From Blattamonas nauphoetae (lineage: Eukaryota > Preaxostyla > Oxymonadida): a stretch of DNA of 64,000 nucleotides. Positions 22,314-31,632 of the stretch are shown here, piece by piece. Below the pieces are notes generated by a model. The model was not told the origin of the DNA. It saw nothing but the letters and a program-made list of their open reading frames with translations, and made no database searches. The position numbers and the translations under genes are program-made. Position 1 is the stretch's first letter, and every line of letters begins with the position of its first letter. The DNA is taken from assembly GCA_033064195.1 (NCBI GenBank), contig JARBJD010000259.1, positions 44,311 to 108,310 on the forward strand. Direction: 5' to 3'.

Positions 22314-25300
22314 CTACTCCTCGCCAGGCTCGTTGTCGGCATGTTTTCGCTTTCGGCGACGCTTCTTCTTCTCGTTCCCATCATCCTCTTCAGCTTTCTC
22401 TTCTTTCTCTTCGAAGGCTTGTTCGGAGTGGTCTTCTTCTTTGACCGTTTCGGCGTTTCCTTCCATACTGCGACGGCGACGACGCTTCTTCTTTTCTTTT
22501 TTATCTCCTTCTTCCTCTCCTTTCTCCTCTTCCATTTGACTCGGCGCGTGTTCGTCTTGTTGGGCTTGTTCTGCGACTTCATCAGTTCCATCTTTCTTTC
22601 GATGTGAGCGTCGCTTCTTTTTCTTCTCTCCTTCCTCTGCCGCTCCAACCTCCTTTTCAACTTCTTTCTCATCTCCTCCATCTCTCTGGACTTCTTCCTG
22701 TTGCGATGTCACAAGCCCTTCGTTCATGTCCGATTGTTCGTTTTCAAGTGGATCTTTCGATTTCTTGTCGCGACGCTTTCGTTCTTTCTTTTTCTTCTTT
22801 TCTCCTTTCTCTTCTTCCATTGACTCCGCTTTCTTTTCGAATCCATACGCCTCGTCGTCTTCTTCGTTCATCGCCGCATTTTCAAACGGAATTGCTGGGG
22901 CAGACGCTTCGACTGGTTCGAAAGCTGTTGTTGGTGCTTCGGTCGTCACTTCATCGCCCACTTTCGATTTTTGGCTTTTCTTCGATTTCCGCTTCTTCTT
23001 CCCTTCCTTCTCCATTCCGTCTTCTTTTTCTTCATCTCGATTCTGTTCCTGCGCTTGTTCAGCTTCTCCTCCCGTCATCTCATCCTGCTCGGCCGAGTGT
23101 CCTGCTGTCTCCGCTTCCGACCCTTTCTGCATCGCTCGCATTTCTTCCATCTGCTGTTTCATCAGCGATCGACGGCGTCGGTTTCCTCGTCCTCGCTTCG
23201 CTCCATCCTTCTCCACAAGCCCCGTCTCCCCTCCAAGCTCGACGATACGCGCTTCGCTCTCGTGGCCTTCGCCCAGTCCAAACACATCAATCGCTTCCAC
23301 ATCTTCGATCATCGAACGCTGAGGCGACTGGTTCAGAAGAAGAGGCAGTTGATCTTCTCTCTTCTCGTCTCCCTTCTTCTTCTTTCCTTTTCGACCCTTC
23401 TTCCCTTCTTCCGCTTTCTCCACCTTCTCTTCCTCTTTTCCTTCTTTCTTCCCTTTCTTCTCTTTTCGCTGCGTCTCCAAAGGTGTTCCTCCGATCTCTC
23501 TTCCCTTCTCGTTCTCCTTTCCAACTGACACTTCAAACGACGACGCCTCAATCCCTTCCATCCCTCTCCCCAATCGAACTCGAAGCAGTTCCGGCGATGG
23601 TCGATCATGCTTGTTCACTTTCAGAAGATCTCGCGTCACCTCCGCCAGCTCACTCGGCGCCAGAGTTCGCAAATCAGGCAGCGTCCCTCGAGCAAGCTCC
23701 ATCGACGCTTCCGACCCGCTCATCCCTTTGAACGGTGCTGTCCCCGTCTGCATCTCAAACAGAACAAGACCCAAACTGAACAGCGCCGACGACCAGTCTG
23801 CTGTCTCCCCACGCGCCACCTCGGGTGCACTGTAGCGGCCTTCCTCTTCCTCCCAAACCATCCGTTCCTGCTGCGTCCGCTTCGTGTCCCCACTTTCCGT
23901 CTGCTCTCCCATCGTCCCAATCAGCACGCGCATCGACTGTTCCGATCCCATCCCATATTTCTGGTTCACACTCGACTTCGAGTTGTATCGTCGCAGACCC
24001 TCCGATCCTTTCGGCTCTTCCGTTTCTGTCTCCACTATCAGCGTGTACGGCGAGATCTTCCCAAACAGCGCTGAGTGCTCGTCCGCCTCTTTCAGAACCG
24101 ACAGACCTTCCAACACCCCCAAAACCAGCTTCTTCCACTCAACCTCTTTCAGCAGCCCGACATTCCCAACCGCTTCCAGGCGAGACGCAATGCTGTTCGA
24201 CTCGTCCACAAACACGCGCGAGTGCGGATACGAACACTCAATCGCTTCCATCTTCCCTCCCACGCCCATCCCTCCAAACTCCAACAGATCGTCTTCCAGC
24301 GAGTTCAGCGCTTTCTGATATTCCTTGTTCACTCGCGCCATCTCTCCCGTCTCGAACATTCCTGCCACGTGCGCATTCTCCTCGTCCAGCTCGATGTAAA
24401 GATACACACCCAACGCGCCCTGCTGATTCCGCCGCACCACAAACACCAAAATCACCACAAACACCGCTGCCAGCAACGCCCCCACAATCACCCCAATCAC
24501 CCACACGGGGAACTTGTCCCCTCCTTTCGATGGGTCGTTTGGATCGATCGGTGGATTGGGAGGAACGTTGTATTCTTCTCCGTCTTTGATTTTGACTGGA
24601 TACGTCTGTGCCACATTGCCTTGTCCGAATGTGATTGCTGCTCGCCAGGCGAGAGTGTTGTTCAGAGCGGCGTAGTCAGACCGATCCAATTCGAGCTTGA
24701 TTTGAGTTTCGTTCCAACTCACTTCCACAATGTCTGAGTCGACAGTCTTTCGGTCAGCCAAGTCTTCAGGCATGTCGAAGATGGACAGCTTCAGTCCACA
24801 CGGGATCAGGAGTGTCCCTTTCAACGTGACAATCAAATGTGTTTTGTTGGCGGAGTAGTCAGCGGGGTAAAGAACGGGCACGAAGAACGGCGAAGCTGGT
24901 GCGGGATTTGGAAGAGTCACAGTGCAGTCGCCGGGGGAGAGCCAGAAAGGGAGTGTGGGATCGAGTCCGTCGCCTTCGGTGATCGAAGTGACGGTCACAC
25001 TTCCTCCTCCACTGCAAGCGATGTTGTGTTGCATCGACGGGAAATCTGAGTCAACTGGCTTCAGTATGTTATTTTGAAGTTTGCACTTATTAAGAGTCAC
25101 AGTCGCTCCAGAAACAGCGATCCCTCCAATCGAAAGATCTGTGATCACAGTTGACGTGAGATTTGCTGAACATGTTGAGAAAGAGAGACCAGCTGTCTTC
25201 CATGAGCAGAACGCTGGGTCGACGTTGGATGAAGATGCTGAATGAGAGATTCCATTTCCGTTTCTCGTTGGTTTGGTAGAGACAAATTTGGAATTCTCAA

Positions 25301-27443
25301 TCGTTGTCGAACCTCCTGTTTGGGTGATTACGTTCGAACTGGTAGCTCCCAGCTTCACATCCATCGATTTGATCAGAATCTCGCCTTGTTCGAACGAGAA
25401 AAGCGTTGACGACAATGCTTTCGATTTGCAGTCCACAACGACGGACAGAAGTTGAATCAGAGCGGCCGCTTTCCCTTCCACGAGCTTCGCTGTTGTCGAT
25501 GGGATGAGTGTCAGAGTGGACATGGTGAAGTTGTTCGTCAGGATCACTTCGAACAGTGGCGATGTCGCTGTCGTTCCTGTCTTCAAGCTGTTGTGCGTTA
25601 GTTCGATATTCTCCCCAACCTTCCCTTCAACCCAAACAGTCCGATTGTCCACGTTCATCTCGTTGTCGTCGTACGCTCCCTCTTCGATGACAAGATGCGT
25701 CACCACAACATATTCTGTCACGTCCAGCGAGAATGCCACTGTTCGGCATTTGTGGATGTCGGCCCAACACCACTTCATGTCGTCTGCCCCATCGTGACTC
25801 GCTGTCACCAATTCCGGGTATTTGATCAGCTCGCAAAGAGATTTGTCGACTCCATCCCAATCCACTCCCTTTCGACCCACTCTGGGTTCAGGTGATACCG
25901 TCCAGCAATCCGTGAAGATCAGCGATCGGTCAACTCCGGCTTTGAACCAACTTGCTGCCATTGAGACGTCATTTCCTTGGACAAACCCCACATTCTTGTG
26001 AAACAGACAGAGAGAGATTCTGACAGGGTTGAGGACACCCGTGGCTTGTTCCAAGAGCATGATCGACGCTGCCCGAAGGACAGCCTTGTTTTCCGTGAAT
26101 CTGCAACTGATAACGGTTGTATCTTTGTCGTTTTGGAGAGATAATCCACCACCCTCGCCTCCCGAGCTGCATTGCTCGAACCAACAGTTGTAAACGTACC
26201 GTTGATTATTGACGAGGTTGAAGTGAAGCCCAGCTCCGTTATATGCAGGATCCGGTGTTTTTTCCGAGCAATTTGTGTAATAACAATCACGATTAGTGGC
26301 AAGAATGGCGCCATTGTTCATAACAACACCGCCTGCCCAGTATTGAGCTTGGCAATCGGTGTGGTTGTTGAAAGCGTGATAATAAGTTTGTCCAGAATAA
26401 TACCCAACTGCCCCAGCGTCCTTATTAGTTCTGCAATTTGTGAAGTCGCAATGGGTCACATAGACCGTGTCGCGTCCACGAAACAGAAGAGCACCTCCAT
26501 CGCGCGTATGTTGAGCATCAATATCTTTAAAGATGCATCTGGTGACGAGGACAAAATTAATGGTTCCGTTTGCATAATGTGATTCATGGGGGAAGATCAT
26601 GTCGTGGCAATACGAATTCCAGGTGAAAGTTGGGTTGTCTTGGTTCATTCGAGTGAAGCTGCTGTTCACAACTGAAGTATCCACATGAGGCGCATTCAGA
26701 TCTGGAATGAGGCCTCCGAAAAGAGGGTTTTCACCTTGGTCACAGTTCAGGGCAGAGATACCAATAATTTCTTTGGCTGTGTTGTTATCTTTGCCGGCTG
26801 ATAACATGCATTTGGTTGGATCTGTATCTGCAGGATAGGTGAGATTGCAAACATCGCAGTTCCGAATTTGGACATTCCGTGTTCGGTAATCTCCAACAAA
26901 CGGAAGAGGAGTGTTCACTTTCGCGTTCCCAAAGGACGACCCAATCACTGAAATCGAGTCTTCTGTAGATGTGGATTCAATTAGGGGAGATATGGCAGAT
27001 TCAGAGATGGTTGGCAGAATTTGTGAGTTCAGAATCACAATCGAAGAATCGGACGAAATGAAGAATGATTCTGCCGCCGTCCCAGAAATGATTGTCTTTG
27101 AAAGGGTCAACATCGATGACTTGGAAACAATCGACACATATTTCGTCCCTGGAATCACGTTTAATTGAGACAGAGAGAATGTGGCATTCTCACAAGAGAA
27201 AAGTGTGTCCCCATTCTCCGTAAATGGAGTTGCTGTGATCGAGTTCGTGTGAGTTCCGACAACAGAAATGTTAAGATTTGTCAAATTCACATTGTCTGCG
27301 AAATAGGATTCGCTGATTCGGATCAGAGGGTGTTGTGACGATTCGAGGTTAATCTGAGAAGGGTCGTCAATAATCGATGTAAATGATTGAAGATCAAGGA
27401 TATGACTGACAATTAGGGCGATGCAGAGATTGAGAATGATCAT
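22314..27443 (-). CDS. Secreted beta-helix / transmembrane / pseudokinase receptor with long Lys/Glu-rich tail
   Basis: Uninterrupted 1,709-residue frame from ATG 27443, chosen because it gives a clean signal peptide (MIILNLCIALIVSHIL). The extracellular part has a right-handed parallel beta-helix with GGALLFRGRD, GGGLSLQND and repeated C-x-F/N-C rungs (about 25,950-26,650). One membrane span, VWVIGVIVGALLAAVFVVIL, lies at about 24,430-24,510. The cytoplasmic part has a kinase fold with YSAPEV (APE), SLGLVLFEMQTGTAPF and HDRPSPELL, but I find no VAIK lysine, HRD or DFG, so it is a pseudokinase. It ends with about 370 residues of Lys/Glu/Arg-rich low complexity (KKKKRRSHRK, KKKRRRRRSM), which the other receptors here lack. 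It is the only receptor gene in the window with no break. Localisation at the cell surface is inferred. Confidence 0.88.
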   Translation of the reverse strand: MIILNLCIALIVSHILDLQSFTSIIDDPSQINLESSQHPLIRISESYFADNVNLTNLNISVVGTHTNSITATPFTENGDTLFSCENATFSLSQLNVIPGTKYVSIVSKSSMLTLSKTIISGTAAESFFISSDSSIVILNSQILPTISESAISPLIESTSTEDSISVIGSSFGNAKVNTPLPFVGDYRTRNVQIRNCDVCNLTYPADTDPTKCMLSAGKDNNTAKEIIGISALNCDQGENPLFGGLIPDLNAPHVDTSVVNSSFTRMNQDNPTFTWNSYCHDMIFPHESHYANGTINFVLVTRCIFKDIDAQHTRDGGALLFRGRDTVYVTHCDFTNCRTNKDAGAVGYYSGQTYYHAFNNHTDCQAQYWAGGVVMNNGAILATNRDCYYTNCSEKTPDPAYNGAGLHFNLVNNQRYVYNCWFEQCSSGGEGGGLSLQNDKDTTVISCRFTENKAVLRAASIMLLEQATGVLNPVRISLCLFHKNVGFVQGNDVSMAASWFKAGVDRSLIFTDCWTVSPEPRVGRKGVDWDGVDKSLCELIKYPELVTASHDGADDMKWCWADIHKCRTVAFSLDVTEYVVVTHLVIEEGAYDDNEMNVDNRTVWVEGKVGENIELTHNSLKTGTTATSPLFEVILTNNFTMSTLTLIPSTTAKLVEGKAAALIQLLSVVVDCKSKALSSTLFSFEQGEILIKSMDVKLGATSSNVITQTGGSTTIENSKFVSTKPTRNGNGISHSASSSNVDPAFCSWKTAGLSFSTCSANLTSTVITDLSIGGIAVSGATVTLNKCKLQNNILKPVDSDFPSMQHNIACSGGGSVTVTSITEGDGLDPTLPFWLSPGDCTVTLPNPAPASPFFVPVLYPADYSANKTHLIVTLKGTLLIPCGLKLSIFDMPEDLADRKTVDSDIVEVSWNETQIKLELDRSDYAALNNTLAWRAAITFGQGNVAQTYPVKIKDGEEYNVPPNPPIDPNDPSKGGDKFPVWVIGVIVGALLAAVFVVILVFVVRRNQQGALGVYLYIELDEENAHVAGMFETGEMARVNKEYQKALNSLEDDLLEFGGMGVGGKMEAIECSYPHSRVFVDESNSIASRLEAVGNVGLLKEVEWKKLVLGVLEGLSVLKEADEHSALFGKISPYTLIVETETEEPKGSEGLRRYNSKSSVNQKYGMGSEQSMRVLIGTMGEQTESGDTKRTQQERMVWEEEEGRYSAPEVARGETADWSSALFSLGLVLFEMQTGTAPFKGMSGSEASMELARGTLPDLRTLAPSELAEVTRDLLKVNKHDRPSPELLRVRLGRGMEGIEASSFEVSVGKENEKGREIGGTPLETQRKEKKGKKEGKEEEKVEKAEEGKKGRKGKKKKGDEKREDQLPLLLNQSPQRSMIEDVEAIDVFGLGEGHESEARIVELGGETGLVEKDGAKRGRGNRRRRSLMKQQMEEMRAMQKGSEAETAGHSAEQDEMTGGEAEQAQEQNRDEEKEDGMEKEGKKKRKSKKSQKSKVGDEVTTEAPTTAFEPVEASAPAIPFENAAMNEEDDEAYGFEKKAESMEEEKGEKKKKKERKRRDKKSKDPLENEQSDMNEGLVTSQQEEVQRDGGDEKEVEKEVGAAEEGEKKKKRRSHRKKDGTDEVAEQAQQDEHAPSQMEEEKGEEEGDKKEKKKRRRRRSMEGNAETVKEEDHSEQAFEEKEEKAEEDDGNEKKKRRRKRKHADNEPGEE
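22320..23500 (-). repeat. Lys/Glu-rich coding low-complexity tract
   Basis: Purine-rich on the coding strand. It encodes degenerate blocks of basic runs (KKKRRR, KKKKRRS) alternating with acidic runs (EEEKGEEEGDKKE). On the plus strand it appears as long pyrimidine-rich frames that are shadows of this gene. Confidence 0.75.
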
Positions 27444-27664
27444 TTCAGAGAAATGAAGCGACTGTTTAGAAAACAAAAAGAAATATGGTTTAATCAATCA
27501 CTCTCTCAGAAACAATCATCATATCCAATTACTTCATAGAAGAATTGAAAAAGAGATACAATCAGCATGTGGTTGTTCTGAAGAAATGATGAAGAATGAA
27601 GATCATAAGAGAGCTAGAGCTCAGAACCTTCCACAACGAAACTTAAAGATAATGCAATAGTTTC

Positions 27665-30308
27665 TCATCCTCCCTTCTTCTTTCCTGTCTTCTCCTTCCC
27701 CTTCCCTCCCTCTCCTTCCCTCTCTCGCCCTCCCCCAAACCGAACAAGACCAAATCCCGACAATTTCGACATCAAAACTGACACTCCCCCATCCGACTCA
27801 CTCCCAGACACAACCACATCCCACTCTCCCCCTCCCTCCCCTCCCGCCCTCCCCACACACACAAACACCGGCCGAAGCGCCTTGTTCCCTCGGATCTGTC
27901 CGAGTGCAGTTCGATCAGCGTCAATCAGACAGAGCTTCTGCTGAAGAAGAACAACACTCCCCAAATCAATAAATGATGACCCAAAACTCACTCCACCCAC
28001 ACTCCCTGGGAGCGGCATTGCAGGCTGCAGCGGGGGAATGGGAGGGAGAGATGTCGATGAGGTTTGTGGGCTCATCATTTGTGGAGAAGCGAAGAAGGGC
28101 TGTTGGAGAGTCATTCCGCCAAATCCTGAGAATTGACTGGTCGGAGTGGACGGCATGCTCTGCCCTCCCATCCCTCCCTGACCCATCCAACTCGCTCCTC
28201 CCCATCCCCCAACACCTCCCATTCCCTGCCCACTCATCCCCATCCCTCCCTTCATCGCATACTGCGGTGAGTTCTGTCGAGGTGGGAGGGGAGCGATTGT
28301 GGAGTGCTCGAACAGATTCCCTCCTGCCACCAGCGACGAGAACAGCGCTGTGGACACAGATGTGTAGAAGTCTGAACCAGGCTGGGAGTGGTCGATTGGC
28401 TTCGTCGTTAGCGACGGACAGAAGCAGAACAGCGAGGAATATGAGGAGAGAAGAGGGACGAGAAGTTGGTGCTTTTGGGTGCGCTGAGGAGAGAGAAGAG
28501 AGATGAATGTGAAAAAAAAAGTTTCGGTGGGAAGGAAGAGAAGAGATCGTGAGGTTGGGAGAAAGACAGGGAGATCATAATTCACAAACATTGTCAGAAT
28601 AAATCACAACAATGTGGTGATGCTCCTTTGGCCGCACTTTGTCCAGCCACGCCACAATCTGCCCCGCACTTGTGGTCCCATCAATCTGCACGCCTTCTGC
28701 ATTCAGAACGAGAAATAAAAACAAAAATGATCATCAAAACAAGACAATAAAATAAAAAGAGACCCAAAAATACGGGAATCGTCTCAGACCCATGCCCAGA
28801 TTCCGAAGACAACGAAAAATGAGAAGGGATGACAAACCTTTAATAGTTTTCATTACCATCCCGTTTGTTGGCTTTCCGTGTGTGTTAGCGGCCTGATTGG
28901 CTCGTATATGCGTTGTTTTGGGATCTGAGTTGAATACTGACAGACAACTCGTTTTGTGAATCGTGTCTTGGCTCAGCTCCAGCGGACCTGTTTTTGGAGA
29001 AGATAAAGATGTTGGAGTAGCTGGCTGTGTTATTTGGTGAATTGGGGTGGGTAATTGTGGAGGGATAATTGGCGGAAGTGATGGTGGGATTGACGATGGT
29101 GTCTGGGGTGTTTTTTGTTTGTGGTCTAGTTCTTCGAGGAGAATATTCTCGTTCGCTGCGATTGTCTTCTCTCGTTCAAGTTGTTCTGTTGATTTTTCCG
29201 GAGTTTTGTCTTTTTCTTTCTTCGATTTTGGCTTCGAAATTTCAGATTTTTGTTCCGCTTTCTGTTGCTTAACTTCTTCGAGAACAGTCTTCTTCTCTTC
29301 GCGTGGTGAAATGGGTCGTTGTGGCGTTACTAAAACTGGAGGAGATACAAGGATATTGGAAGATTCTTCACGAATGATTTTGGGTGTGATTGGGACGATT
29401 GGCTCAGATGGTTCGGCAGTGAAAGACGGTGATTTGGCAACTGATGAAATGTATGGTGCAATGTGGTGGAGTGGAGATGATCTGTTGGTTGGGGATAATT
29501 GGAATTGGTCCGATCTGTTACTAAGAATGTGTGAATTGAAACTTAACATAGAATGTGATTCCGAGAGTTCACTGTTCGTGGCTGAAATGCTTGATCCGAC
29601 AGACTTTATTTTCTTCTCCTTCTTTGAGACTGCTGTCTTCGTCTTTCCTCGTTGCGATTTCTTTTTGGGTTTTTTGGCGGATTTTTCTTCGATGTCCGAG
29701 TCCTCCCTCGAAACATGTGATGAAACTAACTCCATTGCACTCTTCGAGCGGGTGTGTGTGACTGGTGTTCTGACAATGACATGATCGGGAGAGTTGGAGG
29801 TTTGAATTTGGAGTGAGGTTGCGGATGATATAACACCTGGTGCTGCAGTTACTGATGTTCTCAAAGGTACCATTGATGTCTGATCAACTGATTTTCGCTT
29901 TGAAACATAGACTGTGTTCACATGGGTAAGTTTTGGAGTGTTGGCTGATGTGATTGTCCAATCAGCTTCGTCGCTTCGATCTGTTCTCGTATTTTTTGTG
30001 CGCCCTGTAGTGGCAAGTGGGCTGTTTGGTTGATTCACGGAAGATGATACTTCGTTTCTACCGTAATAATCATCAAGTTCTTTTCTTGTTCTTTTCTTTG
30101 CCCAATTAGGCTCAACAGGAACTGTTGGAGATTTTACTTTCGAGACAATGGCTGAAAGAGGAGGTGGAGTGTTGATCACGAGAGCAGGAAGTTTTTGTGC
30201 ATATGGGGATTTGGCATTCTGGATCACAGTGTTCTGGAGGAGTTGATCGTCGAGGGAGAGAATCCGAGGGACTGTCGATTTACGTTTCTTCGGTTTAGTC
30301 GTAGTCAT
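27665..30308 (-). CDS. Unrecognised three-exon protein, Ser/Pro/Lys-rich then Gly/Met-rich
   Basis: Exons 30308-28838, 28696-28590 and 28483-27665 (introns 141 and 106 nt, GTTTGT...CAG each) give a 798-residue frame in phase throughout. I start at the ATG at 30308 (MTTTKPKKRKSTV). Residues 1-440 are disordered, rich in Ser, Pro and Lys, with nuclear-signal-like runs (KPKKRKS, KKPKKKSQRGKTK). A more ordered part spans the exon junctions: THIRANQAANTHGKP, MKTIKEGVQIDGTTSAGQIV, DKVRPKEHHHIVVIYSDN, then a Gly/Met-rich segment (KGGMGMSGQGMGG) and a C-terminal beta-rich part ending in a basic tail. I do not recognise the ordered domain. That exon 1 belongs with exons 2-3 rests on splice signals and phase only. 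Confidence 0.6.
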
Positions 30309-30528
30309 TGGTGGTGAATTGGTGACGATTGTCCAGAGCAATCTGGATTCGTGATGATTTGTTGGAGAAAGTACAAACAATGTTCCGATCTTCAGAAACA
30401 AAATGAATAGAGCCGTGTGAGGACAACCTTGTCTGATTCTGTGGACCTGCTGTGGATGGAAAACGTGGCTCCAGCAGTTCCGACATGGTTTCTTCTGTTC
30501 AGCTCTGATCCAACCATTCTTTACCATC

Positions 30529-30957
30529 ATGATTCTCACCTTCATCATTCCACTTTTATTTGCTCGATATCAGTATAGTCCGGCTAAGTTCGATAACATT
30601 CAACTTGACCAACTTGTCGGACAACGTTACACGCCATATCCGAACATTCTTGCCTCTGACTTTGTGATGAACACCTGCACCAACGCTCCCGCTGATACTC
30701 ACTCATTCAAGCATTATTCTAAATCAATTGCTGAAGATACACTTCTTCAAGAAGGAGATGTCATCGGAAGGTACACCACAAACATCTTCGGACTCCGAGT
30801 CTGGAAATGGATCGGATACTATCAAGGAGAGAACTCCAAACAGCAAAAGATCCTCGTAGAATATGCATCTTACGACAACAACAGAGTCCAGAACTACACA
30901 ATTTGCCCAAGCAAGTGTGATATCAAGCCCACAGAACTGTACCGAATGGTTGTGTAA
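30529..30957 (+). CDS. Small predicted secreted protein, function unknown
   Basis: 142 residues from ATG 30529. The first residues MILTFIIPLLFARYQ form a short hydrophobic leader, probably a signal peptide. The rest has aromatic-rich segments (GLRVWKWIGYYQGE) and two cysteines near the C terminus (YTICPSKCDIKP), possibly a disulphide pair. It diverges from the gene starting at 30308, with about 220 bp between them. I do not recognise a family. Confidence 0.6.
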   Translation: MILTFIIPLLFARYQYSPAKFDNIQLDQLVGQRYTPYPNILASDFVMNTCTNAPADTHSFKHYSKSIAEDTLLQEGDVIGRYTTNIFGLRVWKWIGYYQGENSKQQKILVEYASYDNNRVQNYTICPSKCDIKPTELYRMVV

Positions 30958-31632
30958 TCTATCAAAGAAGGGCTCGCCGGACATTTCACCACATCTTCTC
31001 GAAGATATTATACGTTGTACTGAGCCTTCAAATAATTATCAAGTTTCTGCATGACCCACTCACTTTCATGAGATTCTCATTTTCACGCGATGGTTTGAAA
31101 GTGTCGAACCTGTATGCGCTAATTATTAAGTGGTGGTAGGCGATGTTGGTGAGAGAACTAATGATGCTAGAAGGAATTGTTGAATTGAGATCTTCAACCC
31201 ATTCTTCATCCAGTTTATCCATCACTGTTATGTATCGTGGATCATCAAAGACAATGAGAAATCACATCCAAAACTGTTTCGAATTGCGAGATCTAATTCA
31301 GATAACAGTGAATATTCCTCGTTTCAGCAATGAATAGAGAGACACGATGAGTGTTCAGCTCTCGGTTAAGTTGTTGGAAATTAATAAAAACGAAGATTAT
31401 CACGAAAGTACGCCTGGAAAACGTCAGGACAACTTTATGGGAGGGAAATGATCAAAATAGCGTCGAAACCGACTGTTCATTCTGTGTGGGGCGGTATGCC
31501 GTTCATCTTCAGTAGAAGACGAACAGAATTCACCTGAGAATGATAAAAGTCATCGGAGATAGAAAATCGTGTGAGATGCCTCCAACGACAAAGATATGTT
31601 GTGTGTATGGTCTTTCCGGAAGTAGACCGATC
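30958..31632. other. Intergenic region
   Basis: 3' flanks of the small secreted protein gene and of the RRM-SH3 gene. Short frames only; nothing supported. Confidence 0.5.

Noticed and set aside
22333-24737. Long plus-strand frames opposite the Lys/Glu-rich receptor tail (such as 22604-23731)
   Set aside because: They are Leu/Ser/Phe-rich antisense shadows of a purine-rich coding strand with no domain signal.
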